Part shown: piece after piece, positions 50,658 to 62,609 of the stretch
How positions within the stretch are numbered: position 1 is the stretch's first letter
How the letters are laid out: each line of letters opens with the position of its first letter
Source of the DNA: Syncephalis fuscata
Lineage: Eukaryota > Zoopagomycota > Zoopagomycetes > Zoopagales > Piptocephalidaceae
Reading direction: 5' to 3'
Length of the DNA: 64,000 nt
Assembly (NCBI GenBank): GCA_025786725.1
Contig: JAHLTZ010000005.1
Coordinates: 806,001-870,000, forward strand
The notes under the pieces: model-generated
Databases searched by the model: none
Told to the model about the DNA's origin: nothing
Seen by the model: the letters and a program-made list of their open reading frames with translations, nothing else
Made by a program: the position numbers and the translations under genes

Positions 50658-51885
50658 ATGATTCCTAGCGTATCAAGCTATGGTGCAATGCATTGCACGG
50701 GCAATGTTCCTGCTCGCAAGATAATGATGGTAACAATGCGAAATAGTACCTCACAAGAACAGGCAAAGAAGCAGCCACGTAAGATGATTACATTCTAATA
50801 CCATTCAATTAATAACAATAGTAATATTTAAATACTTTTAATCTAGTCCGAACATTATTACGACGTATTTTTAAAGGATTCATCCACAACAATGACTCGA
50901 ATATTATGCCGAATCCGACGACCAAGACCGTAGAAGACGACGTGCCTGTACTCACATTTATCAATGATACTTGTGAGGAAAGCGATTTCATTACCGTGGT
51001 GCCACTGGCCCGTCGACGACGTATAACACCGGGACCGTGCATCTTTTGTACAGCAATGCTTGACTGTTCATTCGACTCATGCAAGCTACAACGACAAGGA
51101 GCACATAGACGTGAAGCATCCCGAGCACTACGTGTTATGCACCGACATCCCTCGCAAGGTCTTTATCCGAGTGAACTAGCCAAGGTAGAAGAGGAGCCCA
51201 CAAGCCCAGCTATGGAGAAGAAGTTGATGAAACAAAGTGCAAAGAAGGGCAGTCTATTAAATGGACGTGACGTTACCAAAAAGTTGCCGTATCGTAATAA
51301 AACACCCATTTATTCTTCGTTAATGGCTCAAATAGCAACGAAGAAAGAAAAGAGTGACTTGCCTATTGTATCTCCATTATTTACTGTGGATACATCAGTA
51401 GTATCTACCAAAGAAATGGATAAGCTAGTAACAACAATGACAACAACAAACACTCCTCCTCCTCCTTATACCGATCCATTACCTACTTTAGGTATACGTG
51501 AACGACGTTCTTCAGCCTGGACAACCTTTCTAGCTGGTGATGGACCTAAAGGCCAACCAAATGACATTGACGCTATTTGTAGTATCGCTCCTCCTGGTCC
51601 TATTAGTAATAGTAGGATTGAGAAGCGATCTATATCGAATAAGCAAATTGGCCGATCACGCCCATGGATCGGTGCTGGTCGCCAATCAATCGTTATGGCA
51701 ACACCAACAACTAGTGATAAGTTATTTGTTCAACGATCTATTTCTGCCCTAGGATTAGTTCAATATCTATTACCAATACTGCACAGCCTATAAAAAGTCT
51801 ACCAGTAGTTCGGGCCGTATCTGCTCATCCATTCTACTATTCCCTATCCTCATCACTATCGCCGTCACCAATCAATTCAGTGTAA
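50658..51885 (+). CDS. Orphan basic Ser/Pro-rich protein
   Basis: Two exons (50658-50778 and 50847-51885, intron 68 nt). Notable segments: VPVLTFINDTCEESDFITVV, ARRRRITPGPCIFCTAMLDC with a Cys pair, a poly-Pro PPPPYTDPLP (PPxY motif, possible WW-domain ligand) and a serine-rich tail. A -1 break at about 51750 separates the main frame from a clearly protein-like tail (TNTAQPIKSLPVVRAVSAHP). Adding one base gives 387 codons. Rich in Lys/Arg and Ser, probably largely disordered. No known family recognised. Confidence 0.55.
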
Positions 51886-52641
51886 AATAGTGGATCACTA
51901 TCTATATATTTATATTTATATATCTATAATGCTACTCCACTAATATTCACTATTAATGATAAAGCCTATGCCATTACAATGGATAGTAAGATGCTATTAC
52001 TTAATGGCCACGATAGTAATGCTAGACAATTTGTCACCATCTACTAGTAACACAGCATAGGCAACATTCATTAGTTGTATATTTAACCTACGGCAAATAA
52101 AGTTGTATATTATCTACATTTATTATTGTTATTACTGTTACCATTAATCAATATACTAATATAATAATAATAATACAACATTTTAATAGTCTATTAACAC
52201 AGTTATTTCAATAGACTAGTAATACAGATAGTTTAATATAGAAGCGGTCAAATGACCATTCAAATAGTTGATGAAACAGAGTACAACTGTAGAATTTATC
52301 GAATTCTTTTAAATAAACGAAATTTGATTGACACTGGTTTCTTTTATTTCTTGGCTTGTTGCCTGTGACCTGCTCTATTTGTTCTAGTTTTACCACTTCT
52401 ACTTCTACTTCTATTCTTCTTCTTTCTTCTCTTGTTGTGTACGGACAAGTGTCCATCACTATTGCCGCCCCTTAACACGTCTACCACCGATAGTCCTTCG
52501 TTCTTTGTCTCATCTATCGCATCTATTATCGCAGCATCTAACCTGGTCTAGTCTTTCTTTTACTTGCTATTTCTTGTTTGTTGTCAGGTGCATGCTAGCT
52601 GATTGGGGCCCTATTATATTGGTTCACCTGCATCAAGCACT
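51886..52641. other. Intergenic stretch
   Basis: AT-rich 3' flank, then a pyrimidine-rich stretch (about 52360-52580, many CT/TTC runs) that is likely the Cdc50 promoter. The minus ORF at 52208-52459 is a reverse reading of this tract and is not a gene. Confidence 0.5.
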
Positions 52642-54213
52642 ATGACTGCTACTGAAGAGAAATCAAGACGGCCAGCGAGTAAGTATAATACTAGACGCAT
52701 CTTGTATTATTGTAATGCTGCAGTTTACTAATTGCCTATTATTGTTATTATTGCTATACATATATTACTTGTATTTAGACACGGCCTTTAAGCAACAACG
52801 TCTTAAAGCCTGGCAACCCATTCTTACACCAAAGACCGTATTACCTACACTGTTTATCATTGGTATTATATTTGCCCCTATTGGTGGTGTACTGTTTTAC
52901 GTCAGCGAAAATGTAAGTTATCGTTACTTGTGCCAACTGCTTGACAACATGCATCCAACTGACTAATATTAATGAAACTTAACTTGTCTATACTACTAGG
53001 TGACCGAAATAGTAATCAATTACAGTAGATGCGACAGTGCCGGTTCAACATTCGTACCTTTGGGTAAAAAGTCCTATCGTTACTCACTTCCTTCGTCAAG
53101 CAGCACTAAATACGATGAACCGCGCTTCAAATCAACGTTAATTAATGATCTGGTGAAAATAATCGACTACCTGATGCGCCAGCATATGCTATAAACAATG
53201 TCACGCGATGCACTCTTAGTTTGAAATTCCTGTCGATTTGAAGCCACCTGTCTACATGTATTATCTTTTAGACAATTTCTATCAGAATCATCGTAAATAC
53301 GTCAAATCTTTTGATTCCGAACAATTAAAAGGTACTGCACGTACTCGCGACCAGTTAGCAACTGGTGGATGTACCGATTTGCTTGGACCATCCGACTCCA
53401 GTCAGTTCTATTATCCATGTGGTTTAATTGCCAACTCTATGTTTAATGATACAATTTCATCGAACTCAAACCACTTTCACAGAGCAACGGTAACAACAAC
53501 AAGGCAGCTGATGATACGGCAAAGCAGTTTAAATTTTCAAATAAGGGCATTACTTGGTCATCAGATAGTAATAAATACGGCAAGACTTCCTATACAGCAG
53601 ATCAATTGGGCAATATTCTACCGCCACCTAACTGGGCTACTCGCTATAAGGATGGCAAGTATGCCAGTATTGACGATTTACCACAATTACAAAACGATGA
53701 ACACTTCCAAGTATGGATGCGCACGGCTGGCCTACCTACATTTAGAAAATTGTACGGCAGAAGTGATAAGGAAGGTATTAGCAAGGGCAAATATACATTG
53801 GACATCGATTTACGTAAGTTAAAAGAATAAAAGAGTAACAACGGCTAATTCGTACATGTATATACGTATATATTATAGATTTCAATACATCATATTATGG
53901 TGGCAGTAAATCGATTGTTATTTCAACAGTTAGTTTCTTAGGCGGCAAGAATCCATTCTTAGGTATTGCCTATATTACAGTGGCCGTCATTTGTGTCATT
54001 CTGGGTTGTGTATTTACACTTCGCCATTTGTATAAACCAAGGTATTTAATATTAATACTTATTTGTTTTACAAACGCTAATTTCTACTATAGAAAACTTG
54101 GTGATCACACCTATTTGTCGTGGAATCAACAAGGTGGACCTGTTGGTGGCAGTGGAGGTGCTGCTAGTCCCGATGGTCCAAGAAGTCCAATGGCCGGTGG
54201 GGGCGGAAATTAG
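52642..54213 (+). CDS. CDC50: Cdc50/Lem3-family P4-ATPase (flippase) beta subunit
   Basis: Chaperone and partner of phospholipid flippases in Golgi/endosome/plasma membrane. N-terminal [18 protein letters not shown], first membrane span [18 protein letters not shown], ectodomain with [34 protein letters not shown] and a [12 protein letters not shown] end, second span [17 protein letters not shown], then a cytosolic Gly/Pro-rich tail ([10 protein letters not shown]). Introns: 52679-52778, 52913-52999, 53814-53878, 54042-54092. Three -1 breaks at about 53158 (A run), 53230 (TTT) and 53475 (TTT); adding three bases gives exactly 424 codons. Confidence 0.94.
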
Positions 54214-54519
54214 CTTTACGAACTAGTATGCGTATTATTTCATATTTCTGATCACTTAATACAAAGAATAAGCGTAAAAGTGATTATTTCAATAGTAACA
54301 AGACTTTTAGTTACATGTTGTCGTTATAGTAATTTGTATAAATGGAGAAAATAATAGAGGAAAGAGAAAGGAATGATATAAACGATGAACTAAATTGAAT
54401 TGAATTGAATTGAAATATTTTGAAATATGATTTTAATTTCACAGCCATAATGACAGTATATTGTGGTGCATTCTACATATATACGATCATTAGCAATAAA
54501 AGAATGCAAATAATAAGTA
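54214..54519. other. Spacer between convergent Cdc50 and DUF2358-like genes
   Basis: 306 bp, AT-rich, with a GAATT direct repeat (TTGAATTGAATTGAATTG, about 54394-54411). No gene. Confidence 0.5.
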
Positions 54520-55656
54520 TTAATGGCGATGATGATGATGATGATGAGGTAAACGTGATATTGATGAACAACTCAAGGCAGGTTTTGCCTCTTCATCCTC
54601 TGTCATAGTAGCAACAGGCCACCAACGTAGTAAACGAATACGCCAATTATCAAGTAGATGTGGACTTGGTGTAGGAGCCAAATGTTCTATTCGGAACTCA
54701 CTAATACGTCCATGAATGTCAAATCGATAGGCGAATACACCTTCACAAATAACAGATGACGGCATTGATGAGTCTAATCTATTATCTACAGCATTAGATT
54801 GTTGTTGTTGAGTAGAAGGTGATGTTGTAGGTATTTTTGTACCGGCCAACGGTGATGGCATAAGTAAAGAGGCTAAAGTCTGTGTTGTTTTAGTAGCAAG
54901 ACTTGTTGAATCTGAATCTGAAGAATTTGCATTTTTACAATGTTCAAATCGCCAACGAATACGTAATTCTGAGGCAGCTTTTCCAAGTTTTACGCTATGC
55001 TCATCATTATGCTGTTGACGGCCATTTCCCGTAGAAGTTGATTGCTGTTTCGTATTTAATGGCATAGATGAATGGCTAGTAGGTGGATGAACCGAGACAA
55101 TACGTATGTAGGCCCCTTCCCGACCATAATACCAACGAATAGACCAGCGTAAACTTCTAATGATCCATAAATAAACATGACGACCTCGTAAACTTAATCG
55201 TGTATGATGTGGGTCGCTTATTAGCATGTCCGATCGATAAATATGCGTGTAATACGGCATATGACGTGGAAATGCTTCCAAATCATATTTTAGACCACGA
55301 ATTGCTAATCAATATTAGATAGATTAATTAACATAAACACTGCCATTAGTAATACGATATAGCTATTTAATGATTAATGTATTACCTTCGCCTACATTGA
55401 GTTCAAATTCATTAGGCGATATTTGCTCATTGTTGCCTCGAGTACTACTATTGCTATTATCGCGATCATTGTTGCTGTTATTGGCTTTGTTATTGCTGTC
55501 ATTGCTGTTGCCAACACTATACTTTACAATGTTGTTATTTAACGACAAATCTACTGAATCATTATTAAAAACCGTAGAGAGATAGTGTTTCGACGCTGAA
55601 TCTAACGGTTGCAATGAACAAGTTGTTATATCTATTGCCTTGTACCGTGTAGCCAT
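54520..55656 (-). CDS. DUF2358-like conserved protein
   Basis: Two exons (55386-55656, 54520-55304), exactly 352 codons, intact. Residues about 20-80 are Asn/Ser-rich; the conserved part runs AIRGLKYDLEAFPRHMPYYTHIYRSDMLISDPHH ... SLRGRHVYLWIIRSLRW ... ELRIRWRFEH ... GVFAYRFDIHGRISEFRIEHLAPTPSPHLL, the layout of the DUF2358/C6orf136 family (fold resembling SnoaL/NTF2). It ends in a natural His6-Arg-His tail from a CAT repeat at about 54523-54545. The role is unknown; family members are often organelle-linked. The start was chosen at the first ATG of the frame (55656); an upstream exon is possible. In this entry the motif pieces are quoted separately. Confidence 0.6.
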
Positions 55657-57335
55657 TGTCGTTATTGACACTGGATACTGTTTTGTTGCCACATTGGTTA
55701 TGGTCGGTGTCAACAAACCCGTCTAGCTGGTCCAAAAGAGCGACAAAACATGTTCGATGATAGTAGACGAGTGAACATACTGCTGCTGTTACTGCTAGTA
55801 CTGCTACTATGACAGCTACTGCTACAACTACTATTACTAGTATTAAAAAAGTGGCTTCATAACAAAAGAGGTTGAAAGAAATGGTACATATTTATTTAAC
55901 ATTTCTCCTGAATATTACTTTACAGCGCTACTTTCTATAATAGCAATAATACTAAAGTCATTTATTCATTATCTAATTACTATTATTATTATTATTAGCT
56001 AGTAGTTGATTGTATAATTATGCTGTATTAGTATTTATTAGATTAGCAATAAATAACATCAAATTTGATACAGGTACATCAAACTGTTTGAACATTAATA
56101 CTATTGTTTTATCGAGTGTTTTGTAGTTGATTGTTAACATTGAATTTCTGTTTGGTAGCTAGACAAACACCTTAACATCTGAAACAATAGAAATACCAGG
56201 ACTATTAATGGAAATTCAAGATAACTTGAATCTTGGTATATCGAGAAAGAAAGCTTAGTATTTACTAGCTGACATATATTACCTGGTATTTACTACTATA
56301 GCCATGCCAACTATATAATAAAAATAGCAATAAAAAGTTGTTAAAACTGTCAACTAAGATTACAAGTAGTCATAGTATCATTACCAAACAACCGTATTTG
56401 ATCTAGATCAAAGGCTTCATGTTATCGATATAGAATGCGTCGTAATAGGACTTAAAACACAAGGAACAAAGCATCAATCGTTTTACACGTTCTAGAACTT
56501 GCCTATTAGAATAGAGGGCAGATAAGGAAGATATATGTATTAAATAATATAATTATAAACACGGAGACTATAGGAGAGAATAGGAGAAGCGTAACGCATT
56601 GTGCTAATATGGAGTCATGTTCAATGGTTACTATCGTTATTATACACTCTATAGACTAAATGACGACGATGACCCACACAAATAAGTGTGGAAAGGTTTG
56701 AGTAATTTTATAGATTCACATGTGTGTGTGTGTGTGCCATCAACGGATTTCATTCTTTTACTCCGAGAATTCAGTCTATACACACACACACTCATATTCA
56801 TTCTTGATACTTACTTTTTTCTACCAATTGATATGCGTGCAGGCTGTATGTAAGGTTAGGAGACACATACACTGGCACAAACAACAAACCATAAGCGTAT
56901 TTACTCTTTCTCTATCTATCAATCTATCACACATAAGCACACACACACACACACACAACTCACTTACATATATATATCTACAGTCATCTATTGTTGCTTT
57001 TGACTTTGGATGCGCCTTCTTTTGCATTGACTCTTAGTTCTATTACGCAATCGATACTATTTGTCCTATTGGAACGTTTTTCCTCTCCTTCTCTTTCTCT
57101 TTCCACTATCCTTCGTGTGGTGTGTGTAGCTACGTGCTGCGAATAGCACAACTACTTGAGTGCATACTGTAGGCTATTCGTTATACTATATATCGCATTT
57201 ATTCTGCCACAGCTACTACTACAGCCACAGCTACTATTAACAGTATAGCATATATAGTATCGGTGGTCGTTGTAGTCTTGTAACTTTCATCACTACGCCT
57301 ATCGCTACTATCTCTATTATTATTGTCGTTAAACC
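55657..57335. promoter_or_regulatory. Large divergent intergenic region
   Basis: 1.7 kb between the divergent DUF2358-like and PP4R1-like genes. TG tract at about 56720-56737 and CA tracts at about 56779-56790 and 56937-56958 (reverse complements, could pair). A CT-rich tract (about 57077-57112) lies 220 bp upstream of the PP4R1-like ATG, a typical fungal promoter feature. ORFs in the simple repeats are not genes. Confidence 0.45.
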
Positions 57336-60300
57336 ATGGCTGGTAAGATTTAACTAATACTAGATTGGTCAGATGAATTGTTTATTTACTATGTTGTTAT
57401 GTTTAGATCTTTATTTTATGTTTGGAGGCGATGATGAAGAGGAATTAACTATACCGGTTTCTAATAATCTTAACCATCCTGACGGCAAAGCTACTCTAGA
57501 TACTGGATATGATAATACCAAGCCTAAACAAGCAACACTTGACGTTGAAGACGACGATGTACAACGTGCAGTAGCAGCAGTGTTGGATGCTGAAGAGGCA
57601 GCGGCTAAGGCAGAAGAATTAGCCAACGGTGTTCCAATGGTCCATCCTGATGCTTTATTACAACAGATGCAACAACAGCAACAACAACAACAACAGCGAA
57701 TATCTGAGCCTAACGGTAGCTTTAAAGCACGTCTAGATGCATGGTATGCCGATGATGTTGAAGATGATGACGATGAAGAAGATGAAGAAGACGCGGAAAG
57801 AAATGGATCCAATACTATCGATGACCAAGCGGATACAACAATCAGCTTATTGGACGATGTTGAACAGCCACTTAGTCCATTGGAACAAATCTATTTACTA
57901 TTAAGAAGTAGCACATCTTCTCAACGGTAAGTTATAACAAGCACCATATAATGGATTATATTAATGACTATTGCATATTATAGAATTGATGGTATTGTTC
58001 AATTACCTGAATTGCTTCCAGAAATACCTCCTTCTGATGCTGTAGACTATTGCGTTGATTTAATTTACTCGCTGGCCGATGATTCCGAGGATTCTGTGCG
58101 CTGTGCACTTGCCGAGCAATTAGATAGAATTCTCGCCTATTATTTCATCAACTGCATGTTGCCTACGGCCAACAACAAAGACGTCGATCACCATGACGAT
58201 GAAGAGAAGACAGAACGAAGCGAAAACGAAGACGAGGAAGATGAAGATACAAAAAATAGTAAAAATGAACTACCAATATCTACCAGTGCTATCACTACAC
58301 ACGCTGATATAGCCGATGGAGATGAACCACCAATGGCTACTCATTTACACAACAGTCACCAATTGATTAAGCAAAATTGCCATCAGGCAGTATGGTAGAA
58401 TTGATACAGAAATTGTTATTAGATCCTGTATTGTTGGTGGCCGACTATACACGTGATGCCATACTTCGACTGTGTGATCGTGTAGATATTCCCTTTAAGG
58501 TACTTCACACCGAAGTGATTCATGGCGCCATATTTGCCCTGGATAGTGTGGAGGATACATCTGGATCACGCAATAGTAATGGCGGTATATCAGCACAGCA
58601 TTATTCTTCGCTGAATCACAGTATGGGTGGTAGTGATCATGATAATGGATTTGGATTCAATTTCAGTGCCAATTCAATGAGTGGCGGTATGGCAATGCAC
58701 CAGCAGTTGGACGGGCTGCCTGTGCTGTGCTTGGCATCCTGGCACCGTTGTGCGAACGTTTAGACGAAGAGACGTGTGAACATGAAGTACTTACTCGGCT
58801 AGTGAGCTGGACCAATGATTCATCGTATACTATTCGGCGCAGCACAGTGCCGACATTTGTGCCATGGCTGCTCGATTATCTAGTCGTCGTAATGAGCTAC
58901 TTACACTTTATGTAGCACTGTCACGTGATGCAGTCTGGCATGTACGTCAAGCTTGTGCCGAGCATTTAGACAAATTAGTGCCACTAATTGCCTCCGGTAA
59001 CATGGCTTCCACCGAACCGGAGACGCCTAAATCGGCCATATTCCCTCCGGATGGCCATTACCTGTTAGTCCGACTATTTGGCTGAACCAGGTAATGAGCA
59101 TGTTCGTAATCTACTATATCGTCCTTCTCTATCGGATGATGTGCTTGAACGGCGTGCAGCGTGGATGCTTGAACGATATGATATCTTTTTGGCCGATACA
59201 AGTCGTGGTGTACGTGAATCGGCTTGGAAGGCCATTGGTCGGCTGGCTGCTGCATTTCCTCGCGGCCAAGTGCCCAATGGTCTTGTGGAGCGCTATGTTG
59301 CTATGCCACTGGCCCAACCAGATGAGAATGATATTAATGAGCCGGAACGAGCAGTACAATGTGCCTATAATATGCCAGGTAAATAGGATAGATGCTATAA
59401 AGGCACATTTAGGATAAATGCTAACCATATTCTATAATCTTATTATTTATAATAATAGCTATGGTGCTAATGCTTGGTGCCGATCGATGGCTCGAACTAA
59501 GCCAATGCTATACAGTTCTCGTCGGCGATATGCAAGTAAGTGGCAGGCTATATAGCTATAGTATTTGGCTTTATATTCTATAGTTGCTAATATGTTATTT
59601 TGTGCATATAATTAGGCAGCTACTCGGTGTAGTCTAGCACATTCTCTGCCTGTACTCGCTTCAATGCTATCGAAGAAAGATGCCGACGATTACTTGTTTA
59701 GTGCATTCCAGCACTTTATGCAAGATGGAGGTGAAGTACATGCTGCAGCTTTAAGTGGATTTGCCGAATTTCTAGGCCATCTTTCACCAGAAACACGAAA
59801 GCGCTGTCTTCCTAACATTATTGGTTGGTATCAGAATGGACAACGTGACTGGCGTACGCGTGAAACGATTGTTCTGTAAGTAATATATAGCACAAATAGC
59901 TATTTGATATACGCTAATTATTTATCGATAGCCAACTCGTAAGATTAAGCGAATTATGCTCCATCGACGATATTGCCGACTATTTGTTACAAGTCGTTGA
60001 AGCAGCCTTGATTGATCGAGTGGCTCAAATTAGAGATGCAGCAGTAACGTGGTAAGTGGATAATATTACAAAGTGTATCGATTAATAATGAATATAAATG
60101 CATAATAGCTGGCAGCAATTTTAGCACGAGCAATGTATGATCAAGCGCCTATTGCTAGGCTACTTGATGCACTTGTTAGAATGTCACGCCATCCAGAACA
60201 TCGTATGCGCCTACTGTAAGTATTTATTAAGTAATTTAATGATTTAAATAAAAATACTGATTGGCCATTAATTTAGATTCTTAAAAGTATGTGGAGCATT

Positions 60301-61840
60301 AGTACAACGCCAACTCGTATCTTCAGTTGCCATGCGTGATTATTTATTGCCACGAGCAACTGAATTGGCCATCGATCCAGTAGCCAATATTCGATTAGCT
60401 ACTGTTCGATTGTTCCGTCATATTGGTCGATTATTGAATGGAGACAGAACATTGGCAACCTTTGCCAGTGTAGTGGTCAGTCGATTAAGAAACGATGCAG
60501 ATCGTGATGTACGCAGTGCAGTACTCGACCTCGAAGCATTCTGTCCCCACCGCATTACATTGCCACAGATTGAACGATCAGCATCATCTAACGAGAGTAT
60601 TATGAACTACGAGATGGAACACGCCGTAGATGCATACATTCATGATATGGAAACGGTAGATTTAGACATTATTGAAGATGAATTGGACGATCCAATGCTT
60701 AATGATACGCCACTGCCAATGGAAGTGCAGGGTGACTATATTCATTTTGATGTAGAAGACTTTGCCGAATATTGTATCAAAAAGAATAACGATGAAGTTG
60801 AAGCGGTTAATGCACCATTTCTATTAGAAGAATCAGATCATATTTCAACACTCAATTTGACTGGTCTTAAATCCTATGAAGACGGTAAAAGCAATGAAGA
60901 CGGTAATGATACTGATGATCATGCAACAGCCGCGTCTACCTTGAGACTATCACTCGTGTCGCCTACAGCAAGTGAAGATTCAACGGTTTCACCGGCTACA
61001 CCTACTTCATTATCTTTACCAGACTATTTACCTTCGTCAACACTAATTCTATCAAGTGACCTTAATGGCATGCCCACTGCAAAGCCATTAACACCGGGCA
61101 CTGAACGCACACTGGACCTTGAATCGGAATCTACTTTGGAAGAAGAAAATACATCATCTACAGAAACGAGTACTATTACAACTGAAGTGGAAGAAAATGT
61201 TGCTGATACTACAAATGAACCAGCGCCATTATCTATTTTAACCAAATTAGAAACCACTAATGATACAGTAGATGATGAACTGGAAAGTGAATTGATTGAA
61301 TTGAATTCACCATTAGAACTAGCATCATTGGTTAATTTGAGTGATGAAGCTACACTGCCTGCCGACGATGTAATAGACCGTGGCATTAATGGAATAAAAG
61401 AATCTACAGAGGCCGAATCTACAGTCCATATTCCGCCTATTGCCAGTGACTTGCATCGAACAGAACGACGTAAAAGTTTTGAAGCAGCATCATTGGCTAT
61501 TTCATCAAGGCGCTACTCATCCGATGAAAGCCGATCTACTACTTTGAACAAATCAATTCATTCATTGAATACAACTAGTAGCAGTATAGTGGCAACATCA
61601 CCATCGCTTTCAAAAAAAGTGATAACCAACGGTATATTATCTCCTACTAATACTACCACCGCCACTAGCAATAATACCACTAATACTAATAGTCCAGGAA
61701 AACAATCACCTGTATCGGATAATGGAGAACGTGATATTGATGGCAGTTGTTCACCGGTACCATCTCACAGTGAAGAAGATAATCCATCATGTGTTGAAAC
61801 AGATCAACGAACAGACAAAAATCTAATGGTTCCAGGTTAA
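57336..61840 (+). CDS. PPP4R1: PP4R1-like HEAT-repeat regulatory subunit of protein phosphatase 4
   Basis: A-kind HEAT scaffold of PP4. A short first exon (57336-57342) then 57407-57926. The N-terminal disordered part includes a Q10 tract and acidic stretches, then HEAT units: LEQIYLLLRSSTSSQRIDG, LADDSEDSVRCALAEQLD, VADYTRDAILRLCDRVD, SWTNDSSYTIRRST, RDAVWHVRQACAEHL, DTSRGVRESAWKAIGR, DPVANIRLATVRLFRHIG and NDADRDVRSAVLDLEAF. The last exon carries a 430-residue Ser/Thr/acidic tail to the stop at 61838-61840. Other introns near 57927-57983, 59377-59459, 59535-59615, 59877-59931, 60053-60108, 60218-60275. About six -1 breaks: 58374, 58690, 58850, 59050, 59088 and the donor at 60052. The true end could extend into the adjacent GAA tract (61858-61885), which would add an acidic tail. 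Confidence 0.8.
57663..57697 (+). repeat. CAA/CAG microsatellite encoding polyGln
   Basis: Run of CAA/CAG codons within the PP4R1-like gene giving ten Gln with one Met interruption. Confidence 0.85.
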
Positions 61841-62609
61841 ATAGTTGAAGATGAACGATGACGATGAAGAAGAAGAAGAAGAAGAAAAGAACTAGATAAC
61901 CAGACACCATTAGTGCGTGTCTGTTTGTATCTGTGTTTGTGTGTCTATTGCTGTTGATTTGATATTTTTAAAGCATTTTGTCATGTGCTTGCGTTTATTG
62001 CATTACACAAGTTATGTAATTGTTGCTTATAACTGAAGCATTTTTCCTATTTTTATCACTATTATCGTCTATCTAATACCATGATACGATGATGATAACA
62101 CTTTATAAAAGTAAACCTTTACACAAATAGTCCCACATGATATGTATGTTTAGATTTAGATTTATTTATAACTAATAGAAAGCAAAAGGATGCGTGCGTG
62201 TGTGTGTGTATTGTATGTGTGTATGTGTTTACGTAGTCGATAATAATGTTTAGTAGTAATTGGCATTGATTTATTTCCCATACCATTAAACTGAATTTAC
62301 GCCATGAGAGATGAGTGAGAAAACGTGCGTAATTTAGTTCATTGGGAAATAGTGCATAAATGTTACATTGATCATCCTTATGCACATATGAAGATGCGAG
62401 TGAATTGTTAATAGTTGACAATTTATTAAATATACAAAGATACAATAAAATGAGTTATAAATGGCTACACAAATAGTTGCAAGTTGAATACTATTTCTTA
62501 TGTTTTAGTTGCAAGTTTTGTTTTGTCATACCATATCTTCAGTACTATCCCAACGATAGTCATGCGCGGGCGCTATTTACGTTATCTTTTGCGTCAATAT
62601 TACAATGAC
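61841..62609. other. Intergenic stretch
   Basis: GAA triplet tract at 61864-61885, a TG-rich segment (62190-62235) and AT-rich DNA. Probably the promoter of the next gene. Confidence 0.5.

Noticed and set aside
56720..57037. ORFs across TG/CA simple repeats
   Set aside because: Protein sequence is only repeat-derived (VCVCVC, THTHTH).
57411..57812. Minus-strand Ser/Cys-rich ORF opposite the PP4R1-like exon
   Set aside because: It is a mirror of the CAA and GAT repeats of the real gene; composition is low-complexity and there is no start context.
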